DNA of 64,000 nucleotides from positions 1 through 64,000 of the forward strand of contig JALCMG010000001.1 in NCBI GenBank assembly GCA_022648325.1, read 5' to 3'. The stretch is from Olsenella sp. GTDB taxonomy: Bacteria > Actinomycetota > Coriobacteriia > Coriobacteriales > Atopobiaceae. This document shows positions 45,002 to 53,282 of this stretch, in pieces. A program made the translations under genes and the position numbers. The notes below the pieces were generated by a model. The model did no database searches, had not been told where the DNA came from, and saw only the letters and a program-made list of their open reading frames with translations. Within the stretch, counting starts at the first letter, position 1. Every line of letters starts with the position of its first letter.

Positions 45002-45102
45002 AAACCTGCGGTTTAATTGCAGTCCAAGAAAGGCGCTGCCGAGAAGAACCCCAGGTAATGGGCTTGCGGGTTTCTCGGCGACTGCTATTAACCCGCAGGT
45101 TT
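45002..45102. repeat. Long inverted repeat with ACCTGCGGTTTA core
   Basis: Twenty-three-bp arms with two mismatches (AAACCTGCGGTTTAATTGCA... at 45002 and its complement ending at 45102) enclose a nested GCCGAGAA / TTCTCGGC stem. It fills the gap between the toxin and rhaD genes and could fold as one long RNA hairpin serving as a bidirectional terminator. Confidence 0.65.
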
Positions 45103-45195
45103 GCCGCGGTAGCGAAAGGCAACGGCGCGAGCACAAGGGGAACGGCGCCGAGAGAAACGGGCACCCGGAGCCGCGCGGCCCCGGGCGCCAAACCC

Positions 45196-46011
45196 CTAGA
45201 GCATCGCCGGGTTGAGCGCCACGCCAAAGTCGTGCGCAATGGCGCGCAGGTCGTCATCGGTGATCGTCTGCCTCACGCCGCCGCAGGAGAGGACGCGCAC
45301 GTAGACGTCGGCGCTCTTCTCGATGGTGTGCGCAAGCCCAAACGCGGTGTCGAAGTCCGGTCCGCTCACGAAGAGGCCGTGCATGGCCCAGATTGCGGCC
45401 TGGTAGGTCTCCATCTTCTCGCTCGTTGCGCGCGCAATGTCGACGCCGCCGGGGATCATCCACGGCACCACGCCCACGCCCTCGGGGAAGACCACCGGGC
45501 ACTCCGTGGCGCTCTGCCAGAGCGCGCGCGTAAAGTCGCGGTCGGTGAGCGGCAGCACGTAGGTGAGCGCGATCACGTTGGTGGCGTGGCAGTGGTAGAT
45601 CACGCGGTTGGCGCCACTGGTCACGCGCTTGCGCACGCTGTGGTTCATGAGGTGCGTGGGGAACTCGCTCGTGGGGACGCCACCACCGGGAAGGCCCCAC
45701 ACCACACGCCAGCGCTCGCCCTTCTCGTCCAGCTCGCAGATGCCAATGTTGGCCTCTGGGTCGAGCGCCACGTTTCTCAGGTACTTGCCCGAGCCCGTCG
45801 CCACAAAGTACTCCCCTGCCAGGTTGGGCAGGGCAACGCCAATCTCGTGCCACTCGCGCAGCTCGCCAAAGAACGGGCGCGCCGCCTCCACGTCCTTCTC
45901 GCTCAGACGATACGTAAGGTTTCCGCCGTTGCGCTCGTGCCAGCCCTGGAGCCAGCCGTCGTTGCACATGCGCACGTATGCCTGCACAAAATCCAGGTCC
46001 ACCATAGCCAT
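45196..46011 (-). CDS. rhaD: Rhamnulose-1-phosphate aldolase
   Basis: The protein has 271 aa, the family's normal length. It is a class II zinc aldolase: GWHERNGGNLTYRL start, Zn ligands in VIYHCHATNVIAL (H-x-H) and AAIWAMHGLFVSG (third His), and Glu in ATECPVVFPEGV. It cleaves L-rhamnulose 1-phosphate to DHAP and L-lactaldehyde in the cytosol. It is the last gene of the rhaB-rhaA-rhaD operon, 25 bases after rhaA. Confidence 0.95.
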   Translation of the reverse strand: MAMVDLDFVQAYVRMCNDGWLQGWHERNGGNLTYRLSEKDVEAARPFFGELREWHEIGVALPNLAGEYFVATGSGKYLRNVALDPEANIGICELDEKGERWRVVWGLPGGGVPTSEFPTHLMNHSVRKRVTSGANRVIYHCHATNVIALTYVLPLTDRDFTRALWQSATECPVVFPEGVGVVPWMIPGGVDIARATSEKMETYQAAIWAMHGLFVSGPDFDTAFGLAHTIEKSADVYVRVLSCGGVRQTITDDDLRAIAHDFGVALNPAML

Positions 46012-46036
46012 GAGTGCTTTCCCTTCTCGCCGGCAC

Positions 46037-47308
46037 CTACGCGCGGGTGCTCAGAACGTCATCCTCGTACGACTTGACCCTGTCCCACAGCTCGCCCTCA
46101 AGCGGCGCGCCCCCGCGGCGGCAGTACTCGTCCCAAACGTCACCAAACGGCATGCACTTGAACTGCTCGAGCACGATCATCTTTTGCGAGTCCTGGAACG
46201 TGTTCTGCATGTCCTTGAGCTGGTCGTTTGGCTGAAGCAGCTGGAAGAGCAGGGCCTTCTCCATGGAGCGCATGCCGCAAGCCCACGCGCCAATGCGGTT
46301 GATGGCGGCGTCGAAGAAGTCCATGCCGATCATCGACTTCTCCCAGGCGCCCGGCACGCGCACGATCTCGCCGGCAAGCTCGCGCAGGTCGTCGTTGAAG
46401 AGGGTCACGTGGTCCGAGTCCCAGTGCATGGGGCGCGTCACGTGCAGCGGCAGATGGTCAAAGAAGAGCGCCAGCGCCGAGAGCTTGTCCGCAACGTTCT
46501 CGGTGGGGTTGAAGTGGCCGGTGTCGAGAAGCACGCAGGCGCTTCCGCCGTGGCGCACGGCCCAGCCCTCGTAGAGCTCCTGGTTGCCCACCGTGAAGCC
46601 CTCGACACCCAGGCCAAAGACCTTCTGCTCGAAGGCATCCACCACGTGCGGCGCAGGCTCGGCGTAGATGCGGTCAAGCGCGTCCACCAGGTTCTTGCGC
46701 AGGCCATAGCGGTCGGTTGGGGTGTCCTTCAGGCCGTCGGGAATCCAGAAGTTGAGAAGAACCTCGTCATCCAGCTCCTCGCCGATCTTCTCGGCAATCT
46801 GGCGGCAGCAGATGGCGTGGCGAATCCAGAACTCGCGGGTCTCCTCGTCCGGCGAGCTCACCGTAAGGCCGTGGTCCACGCGGGGGTGCGAGAAGAACGT
46901 GGGGTTGAAGTCGATGCCAAAGCCCTGCTCGCGCGCCCACTCGACCCAGGGACGAAAGTCCTCATACGTAAGCCGGTCGCGATCGTGCCAGGGGTTCGCG
47001 TCCGAGAAGACCGCATAGCTTGCGTGCAGGTTCGCACGTTTGGCGCCGGGGATGAGGCTTGCGGCGTGGGCGAAGTCCGCCGTAAGCTCCTCGAAGTTGC
47101 GTGCGCGACCGGGGTAGTTGCCCGTGGTCATGATGCCGCCCGAGGCGGGGTTGTCTCCCTGGTCAAAGCCCTGCACGTCATCGCCCTGCCAGCAGTGCAT
47201 GGAGATGGGCTTGGCCGCCAGACGCGCGAGAACGGCCTCGGTGTCAATGCCGTAGGCGGCGTAGCGTGCGCGGGCCGCCTTGTAGGCGGTGGTGCTTGCG
47301 TCACTCAT
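46037..47308 (-). CDS. rhaA: L-rhamnose isomerase
   Basis: The protein has 423 aa from ATG 47308, preceded by AAGGAGGTACTACCCC. Family hallmarks are SMHCWQGDDVQGFD near the N-terminus, then FDFNPTFFSHP-like GIDFNPTFFSHPRVDHG, and metal ligands in ACVLLDTGHFNPTENVAD and HVTRPMHWDSDHV. It converts L-rhamnose to L-rhamnulose. It overlaps the end of rhaB by 8 bases, so translation is coupled. Confidence 0.97.
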   Translation of the reverse strand: MSDASTTAYKAARARYAAYGIDTEAVLARLAAKPISMHCWQGDDVQGFDQGDNPASGGIMTTGNYPGRARNFEELTADFAHAASLIPGAKRANLHASYAVFSDANPWHDRDRLTYEDFRPWVEWAREQGFGIDFNPTFFSHPRVDHGLTVSSPDEETREFWIRHAICCRQIAEKIGEELDDEVLLNFWIPDGLKDTPTDRYGLRKNLVDALDRIYAEPAPHVVDAFEQKVFGLGVEGFTVGNQELYEGWAVRHGGSACVLLDTGHFNPTENVADKLSALALFFDHLPLHVTRPMHWDSDHVTLFNDDLRELAGEIVRVPGAWEKSMIGMDFFDAAINRIGAWACGMRSMEKALLFQLLQPNDQLKDMQNTFQDSQKMIVLEQFKCMPFGDVWDEYCRRGGAPLEGELWDRVKSYEDDVLSTRA

Positions 47309-48737
47309 GGGGTAGTACCTCCTTGATGTCAAAGCTCCTTGCGATGGTCGCGCGGGCGGACGCGAGGTCTGCGAGCTCGCCCGCGTGAATCAGCTGCACG
47401 ATGAGGTTGCCAAGCGCGGTGCCCTCGGTGGGGCCGGCATAGACGGGAAGGCCGCAGGCGTTGGCCGTAGCCTGGTTGAGATAGGCGTTGGCAGAGCCAC
47501 CGCCCACGATGTTCACGCTGGTAAACGAGGTGCCGGTGAGACTTTCCATCTGGCGCACCGTGCGCGCGTAATCTGCGGCGAGAGAGTCGAAGACCACGCA
47601 CGCCACCTCGCCCGTCGTGGCGGGCACTGGCTGACCGGCCGTCGCGCAGGCGGCGCGGACCTCGGCCACCATTGAGTCCGGCGAGAGAAAGCGCGCGTCC
47701 TCCGCGTCCACAAGCGCACGGAAACCCTGCTCGTGGGCTACCGAGGCGGTAGAGACCAGCTCGCCCCAGCTTGGAAGGGTACCGTCTGGCCGCACGGACT
47801 CGCGCCGCACGCACTGGATCATCCAGAGGCCCATGATGTTCTTGAGGTAGCGATATCGTGCCTGGTAGCCACCTTCATTCGTGAAGTTTGCGGCCGCGCT
47901 TGCGGGTGTGGTCACGGGCGCTGCAAGCTCCGTGCCCAGAAGGCTCCAGGTGCCGGAGCTGAGAAAGGACGCATGGTCGTCTCGCGCGGGAACGGCCAGG
48001 AAGGCCGAGCCAGTGTCATGTGTGGCGGGAAGCACCACCTCGGCGTCAAAGCCCACGCGACGCGCGACCTCGGGACGCAGGTGCCCCAGCGAGCAGCCCG
48101 GCATGCGGACGGGCAGAAAGACGTCTGCCGGAAGACCCAGGCGGACGAGAAGCTCGCTGTCCCAGTCGCGCGACATGGCTCCTACCAGCGCGGATGTGGA
48201 TGCGTTGGTGTACTCGTTGGCCTTCTCGCCACAGAGCAGGAAGTTGAGGTAGTCAGGCACCATGAGGAAGGTTCGGGCGGCAGCCAGCTGCTCGGGGTGC
48301 TCGCGCTTGAGGGCGCAGAGCTGGTAGGCCGTATTGAACGGCTGGTACTGGATGCCCGTACGCGCATAGTGCTCCTGGAAGGGCAGCGCACCCGTGCGCT
48401 CAAGCTCCTCGCGAACGCCCTTGGTGCGTGCGTCGCGGTAGCCCACGGCCTCGCCAAGGCGACGGTCATTGGCGTCGAGCAGCACGAAGTCCACGCCCCA
48501 GGTGTCAACGCCTACCGTAGTGGGCGTGAGGCCCTGCTCGTGTGCGGCGGCCAGCCCGTTAAGGACGCTCTCCCACAGGGCGTCGACGTCCCAGCACAGA
48601 TGCCCGCCTCGTTGGACAAGGCCGTTCTCAAAGCGGTGCACCTCGGTTAGGCGCAGGCGGCCCGTCTCGTCAAGCTCGCCCACAATGGCGCGGCCGCTTG
48701 ACGCCCCTATGTCTATTGCAAGATGGCGCGAAGCCAT
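47301..48737 (-). CDS. rhaB: Rhamnulokinase
   Basis: The protein has 478 aa from ATG 48737 (CAGGGAGGCACC upstream). It is a FGGY-family kinase: the ATP-site start is LAIDIGASSGRAIVGEL, the catalytic region is VGVDTWGVDFVLLD, and NIVGGGSANAYLNQATA in the C-terminal lobe is specific to rhamnulokinase-type enzymes. It phosphorylates L-rhamnulose at C1. It is the first gene of the rhamnose operon and is divergent from the transporter gene. Confidence 0.97.
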   Translation of the reverse strand: MASRHLAIDIGASSGRAIVGELDETGRLRLTEVHRFENGLVQRGGHLCWDVDALWESVLNGLAAAHEQGLTPTTVGVDTWGVDFVLLDANDRRLGEAVGYRDARTKGVREELERTGALPFQEHYARTGIQYQPFNTAYQLCALKREHPEQLAAARTFLMVPDYLNFLLCGEKANEYTNASTSALVGAMSRDWDSELLVRLGLPADVFLPVRMPGCSLGHLRPEVARRVGFDAEVVLPATHDTGSAFLAVPARDDHASFLSSGTWSLLGTELAAPVTTPASAAANFTNEGGYQARYRYLKNIMGLWMIQCVRRESVRPDGTLPSWGELVSTASVAHEQGFRALVDAEDARFLSPDSMVAEVRAACATAGQPVPATTGEVACVVFDSLAADYARTVRQMESLTGTSFTSVNIVGGGSANAYLNQATANACGLPVYAGPTEGTALGNLIVQLIHAGELADLASARATIARSFDIKEVLPHE

Positions 48738-49030
48738 GGTGCCTCCCTGAATGTTGGACACAATTCCCCTGTTGACGTCTACAATACCTGCCTGCTCCTC
48801 GCTTCCAAGCAGGAATTTGGTAATTAGTCCCAAAATTCCTCTAAACGTTGGTAATTGTTTTCCAATCGGTATGTAGGCCTCCCTCTGAAAACCTATCGCC
48901 GGAATAACCAGACCGTCTGCAAATCATTTTCAAACTTTTCTAGAATCTTGTTAACATATCCCATAACAAGTATCTGTCGAATTCGTCATCATTTTGGGGC
49001 CTCTGGCCCACAGCCTGACAGGGGGATCAC
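48738..49030. promoter_or_regulatory. Divergent control region between rhaB and the transporter gene
   Basis: An AT-rich 293-bp region contains an inverted pair (GGAATTTGG at 48812 with complementary AAAATTCC ending at 48839) and a TTGTTAACA-like half-palindrome near 48948. Both promoters must lie here. No AraC-type RhaR/RhaS gene adjoins it, so the regulator is not evident. Confidence 0.5.
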
Positions 49031-50536
49031 ATGGCCGAGAAAGCAACAGCCCCGCAAAAGAGCAAGGGGCTCTGGGAAAGCCCATTTACCAGCTCGCTTG
49101 CAAAGCGTGACCGGGTCACGCCACCCGAGGTGATCTTTGGCTACTTCCTCGGCCCCTTTGGCGGGCTTCTCGCCTCCGGCATCTTCACGAGCCAGCTGCA
49201 GAACTACTTCACGGACGTCCTGCGCCTTGACCTCTCGTTCCTCACGGCGCTGCAGCTTGTCTCGACGGTTCTTATCGTCATTGCAAACCTCATGGTGGGC
49301 CAGCTCATCGAGCGCACGTACTGCCTTGCCGGCAAGGCTCGCCCGTGGATTCTGCTTTCCGCCCTCACGCTTGCCGTGTCCACGGTCCTCATGTTCTTTG
49401 TGCCGTTTGAGGGCATGGCGCGCATGGTGTGGATCGCCATCGCCTTCAACTTGTACTACTCGGTGGCCTATCCCATCTACAACACCGCCAACTCGACGCT
49501 TGTGGCAGTCTCGACGCGCGACACCGAGAAGCGCGGGACCATGGCGTCCTTCACCAACATCGCAGGATTTGGCGTCATGGGCGCCGGCACCATGGTCTTC
49601 CCCATCCTTGTCTCGTTCTTCCTCAAGGAGAACCAGAACCTCTGGCTCCTTGCGATGGGCGCCATTGCCATCTTCACTCTTATAACCGTCTACCTGCAGT
49701 TTCGCTTCACACGTGAGCGCATTACCGAGGAGGTAAGCGCCTCGCAGACCGAGGGCGAGCAGAAGGAGGCACCGTCCCTCGCGCGCCAGCTGTCCTCTGT
49801 CGCGCACGAACCCATGTGGTGGATCATCATTGTTGCCTACCTGCTCTACCAGTTCAGCGGCGCCTTCAAGAACGGCTCGATGGTGTACTTCTGCAAGTGG
49901 GTCCTGGACAACAGCTACTTTGGCGCCGCAGAGGCCTGGGGCGCGTCGCAGTCGCTGCTCAGCATTATGGGCGCGGTTCCCATGGCCGCTGCCATTCTCT
50001 TTGTGATTCCACTGTGCAACAAGTTTGGCAAGCAGCGGGTGTGCATTGTGGGCATGGTAGTTGGCGTGATTGGCGGCGTCATCGCCGGTCTTGGCGGGAG
50101 CAACATTGTGCCCGTTGCTGTGGGCGTTGCCATCAAGTGCCTTGGATCAGCACCGTTTGGCTACATGATCCTTGCCATGCTTGCCGACGTGATCGACCAC
50201 ATCGAGTACAAGAACCACATCCGCACAGACGGCCTCACCATGTCCATCTACAGCTGCATCGCAGTTGCTGCCACGCCCATTTGCAACGCGATCTTCTCGG
50301 GCATCCTGGGGAGCGTTGACTACAACCAGGCCGCAGACGTCGCGCTGGGCGTGACCGCGCAGTCCTCCGCGGCGCAGGGGGCAATCGCGGGTTGCTACAT
50401 CTGGGTGGAAACCGTGGCCTTTGCCATCTGCGGCATTCTGCTCCTGTTCTTCACAGTCGAGAAGAACCTCCCGGCAGAGCAGGCAGCCCTCAAGGAGCGC
50501 AACGAGGGTACGGCGTCTGAGGCGGAGCGCGCGTAG
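49031..50536 (+). CDS. GPH-family sugar:cation symporter (probable rhamnose/rhamnoside transporter)
   Basis: The protein has 501 aa with about 12 membrane segments. It is a member of the glycoside-pentoside-hexuronide family (MelB-like): VIFGYFLGPFGGLLASG at the start of helix 1, QLIERTYCLAGKARPWILLS (the conserved loop, GKARPW) and YKNHIRTDGLTMSIYS late in the protein (the YxxxxxG(x)R region). Start ATG 49031 follows AGGGGGATCAC. It is divergent from rhaBAD and next to rhamnosidase genes, so it likely imports rhamnose or short rhamnosides. Confidence 0.9.
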   Translation: MAEKATAPQKSKGLWESPFTSSLAKRDRVTPPEVIFGYFLGPFGGLLASGIFTSQLQNYFTDVLRLDLSFLTALQLVSTVLIVIANLMVGQLIERTYCLAGKARPWILLSALTLAVSTVLMFFVPFEGMARMVWIAIAFNLYYSVAYPIYNTANSTLVAVSTRDTEKRGTMASFTNIAGFGVMGAGTMVFPILVSFFLKENQNLWLLAMGAIAIFTLITVYLQFRFTRERITEEVSASQTEGEQKEAPSLARQLSSVAHEPMWWIIIVAYLLYQFSGAFKNGSMVYFCKWVLDNSYFGAAEAWGASQSLLSIMGAVPMAAAILFVIPLCNKFGKQRVCIVGMVVGVIGGVIAGLGGSNIVPVAVGVAIKCLGSAPFGYMILAMLADVIDHIEYKNHIRTDGLTMSIYSCIAVAATPICNAIFSGILGSVDYNQAADVALGVTAQSSAAQGAIAGCYIWVETVAFAICGILLLFFTVEKNLPAEQAALKERNEGTASEAERA

Positions 50537-50597
50537 GCTTCGCGGGCGACAGTCGAGCCGCCCGCCAGTCACCTGAACAAGTCCCTCCCTTCCCCGT

Positions 50598-50631
50598 CCC
50601 CTCCGGCAAGCGATTGCCGGAGGGGTTATTT
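50598..50631 (+). terminator. Terminator of the transporter gene
   Basis: A perfect 12-bp stem (CCCCTCCGGCAA / TTGCCGGAGGGG) with a GCGA loop is followed by TTATTTT. Confidence 0.9.
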
Positions 50632-50691
50632 TGCGGACTGAAGAAGGGCCCGCGGCACGAGAGAGCCTGCGGCACAGACAAGCACGTGGGA

Positions 50692-50759
50692 CTGCGGGGC
50701 CAATTCTCGACAGAATGGGCACCTCGTGGTGCACAAAATGTCGGAAAACGGCCCCGCAG
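50692..50759. repeat. Inverted repeat between convergent genes
   Basis: CTGCGGGGCC and its exact complement flank 48 bases that contain a smaller hairpin (GGGCACC / GGTGCAC). It resembles the window's other palindrome-ended intergenic units in length and form, and may terminate the GH2 operon. Confidence 0.5.
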
Positions 50760-50789
50760 CCCCAGCAGCAAGACGGCCGTGGTTGCCCA

Positions 50790-53282
50790 CTACGCGATAG
50801 GCAGCTCCAGCGTCGCCGAAAGCGCACCATCCGTGACCGAAAGGCGCATGCCACGCGCGCCGGTTGTAGGCCGAACCACCGCCAGTGCCTCGCCAAAGTA
50901 GGTCTGGGTCTCTCCCGTGACAAAGCTCCCCTCGTTAAAGGGCGAGGCACACCCAAACCCGAGAAGATCGCCGCCCTCGACCGAGGCCCTCAGCACGCCC
51001 CTCGCGAGCGGCCGCGTCTCGCCGTTTGTCCCGGTGTAGCGCACGCGCACAAATGCCAGCCTGCTGGCCCCAACGCACGCAGGCTCCGCAGGCGCGCCTT
51101 CGTGCCAGACGTCGCGGCGCGCAAATCCACCAGGCACGCCGGCATACTCCACCTCGGCCCGAAGCTCCGTCTGGCCGCTCGCGCTTCTCAGCGAACGCCT
51201 ACCCAGCTCGCGTCCGGCCTCGTCAAAGGTAACGGCCTCGAGCGTCCCCGGCTCGTAGCGGCAGGACATGTGGGCCACGCAAGAACCCTTGAGGAGCCTC
51301 CGCCCAACCTCGCGTCCGTTGAGGAGCAGCACCACCGAGTGCGCACGCGCGTATACCTCGACGTTGGCAACTCTCCCCTCGCAGCCGTCCCAGCTCCACG
51401 ACTCGATGGCGTTCGACATCTTCCAGGCGCTCGGCGAGTGTCGCTCCCCGGTGTGGTTCACGGGACAGACGGCCAGGTAAGGGCCCGTCTCGCCAGCAAG
51501 CGCAACGCGGGTGTAGAGAGCCTCGCCCAGCGGCTTGCCCGTAAGGTCCACACGCCCGGATCCCGCCGTAAGCCATCCAAACCCGCTCTCGCGTGGCGCA
51601 TAGTCCCTGTACTCCCAGCTACCCACGCCAGTCTCGCCCAGGTAGTCCATACCAGCCCAGACAAAGTCGCCAATAAGCCGCGGCTCCTTCTCAGCCAGCT
51701 CGGCAAAGCGCTGCGCATCAGAGCAGAAGGTCTCGCTCCCCAGAATGAGCCGATGCGGATAGGCGTGAAGGTCGTGCTTGTAGCGGTCGATGCCGTAGTT
51801 GTAGCCCGCGACGTCCATCTGCGCAAAGGCGGCGCGCGTGACGCGGTCGCATGCGGGCAGCGCAGCACCCTTCTTCATGAATCCTGCGCCGAGAAGCCCG
51901 GCCAACCTGTTGTAGAACTCGCTTCCCACCGCACGGTGCGGCGAGGCGCCCTGGCGCGCAGCCTGCTCGGCCTCGCGACGAGCCTTCTCGTCGGAGTACT
52001 GCCCCAGACCAAGCGAGCTCAGCAGGTTAAAGAAGATGTTGACGCCACAGGTAACGGGCCGTGTGGAATCCAGAGAATGCAAGTGCTCGACCATCTGGCG
52101 GGTGAGAAGAACGCCGCGCTTCTGGGCAGTCTCGGCAACCTCGTTGCCAATCGAGTAGAGCACGACGCTGGGATGGTTGCGGTCCTTCTCGACCATGTCG
52201 GCAAGGTCGCGGCGCCACCACGCATCGAAGTACTCAACGTAGTCGTGGAGCGTCTTGTGGATGTACCAATGGTCCACGTATTCGTCCATGACCAGCACGC
52301 CCAGGTGGTCGCAGGCGTCGAGCAACGCCTTCGAGCAAGGATTGTGGGCAGAGCGCACGGCGTTGTAGCCCTGCTCGCGCATGAGCAGAACCTTGCGCCA
52401 CTCTGCATCGGCAAACGCGCAGGCGCCAAGCACACCGTTGTCGTGGTGGATGCAGGCGCCGCGAAGCACGATGCGGTCACCGTTGAGAAGAAGCCCGTCA
52501 TCGCCCCACGTAAGGGTGCGAATGCCAAAGAGCGTCTCGCCGCGATCGGCGACATTGCCCCCTGCCGCAAGGCCAACGCGGCAACGATAGAGGTCCGGAT
52601 GGTCCGGCGACCAGGTGCGGGGCTGCGGCACCTCGAGCGTCATCGCCCCGGTTCCGTCTTCGCCCAGCTCGACGCTACCCGTGACGACAGGCTCCTTCGA
52701 GCCCTCGGGGAGAAGCTCGACCGTTGCCAGCCCAGGTCCGCTCGCCTGGAGCGAGACCTCGACGGAGGCACGGCAGCCAACCAGCGAGAGCGTCCGCACG
52801 GCGATGCCGTTTGGCAGCAGGTGGACCGGCTCGCCCACCCACAGCGTGACTGGACGGTAGATGCCGGCCCCAGAGTACCAGCGGCTGTTGGGCTGGTCGG
52901 AGTTCTTTGCAACAACTCGCAGATCACAGGGCCTGCCAGGCTCCACAAGCCCAGCAAGGTCCACATAGAAGTTCGTGTAGCCGTACGGCCGCTCCGCAAC
53001 AAGCGTGCCGTCGATCCACACCTGGGCCAGGTGGTAGACGCCCTCGAACTCAAGGAGAAGCGACTTGCCGGCAAGCTCCTCGGCCGGGGTCCAGGTCTTG
53101 ACGTACTCGTAGTCGCGTCCCTCAAACCAGCCGCTGTTCTGGGCCGAGACCGCCTTTGGGCTGCGCGTCTCGCCAATCATCGCGTCGTGGGGAAGCGTGA
53201 CTTCCTCGAACGGTGCGTCCTTCTCGCCCTCAGGGGCAATCCGCCTGAACCGCCATCCCTCGTTAAACGAAAGACCCTTCAT
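50790..53282 (-). CDS. Glycoside hydrolase family 2 (beta-galactosidase-like)
   Basis: The protein has 830 aa from ATG 53282. The sugar-binding jelly-roll start is LSFNEGWRFRRIAP, then a beta-sandwich with GFGCASP-type Ig-like domains at the C-terminus. The TIM barrel has the GH2 signatures GACIHHDNGVLGACAF and NAVRSAHNPCS, the acid/base Glu in YSIGNEVAET and the nucleophile Glu in LILGSETFCS. There is no signal peptide, so it is cytosolic. The start overlaps the rhamnosidase stop (ATGA). It could remove galactose or glucuronic acid next to rhamnose. Confidence 0.9.
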   Translation of the reverse strand: MKGLSFNEGWRFRRIAPEGEKDAPFEEVTLPHDAMIGETRSPKAVSAQNSGWFEGRDYEYVKTWTPAEELAGKSLLLEFEGVYHLAQVWIDGTLVAERPYGYTNFYVDLAGLVEPGRPCDLRVVAKNSDQPNSRWYSGAGIYRPVTLWVGEPVHLLPNGIAVRTLSLVGCRASVEVSLQASGPGLATVELLPEGSKEPVVTGSVELGEDGTGAMTLEVPQPRTWSPDHPDLYRCRVGLAAGGNVADRGETLFGIRTLTWGDDGLLLNGDRIVLRGACIHHDNGVLGACAFADAEWRKVLLMREQGYNAVRSAHNPCSKALLDACDHLGVLVMDEYVDHWYIHKTLHDYVEYFDAWWRRDLADMVEKDRNHPSVVLYSIGNEVAETAQKRGVLLTRQMVEHLHSLDSTRPVTCGVNIFFNLLSSLGLGQYSDEKARREAEQAARQGASPHRAVGSEFYNRLAGLLGAGFMKKGAALPACDRVTRAAFAQMDVAGYNYGIDRYKHDLHAYPHRLILGSETFCSDAQRFAELAEKEPRLIGDFVWAGMDYLGETGVGSWEYRDYAPRESGFGWLTAGSGRVDLTGKPLGEALYTRVALAGETGPYLAVCPVNHTGERHSPSAWKMSNAIESWSWDGCEGRVANVEVYARAHSVVLLLNGREVGRRLLKGSCVAHMSCRYEPGTLEAVTFDEAGRELGRRSLRSASGQTELRAEVEYAGVPGGFARRDVWHEGAPAEPACVGASRLAFVRVRYTGTNGETRPLARGVLRASVEGGDLLGFGCASPFNEGSFVTGETQTYFGEALAVVRPTTGARGMRLSVTDGALSATLELPIA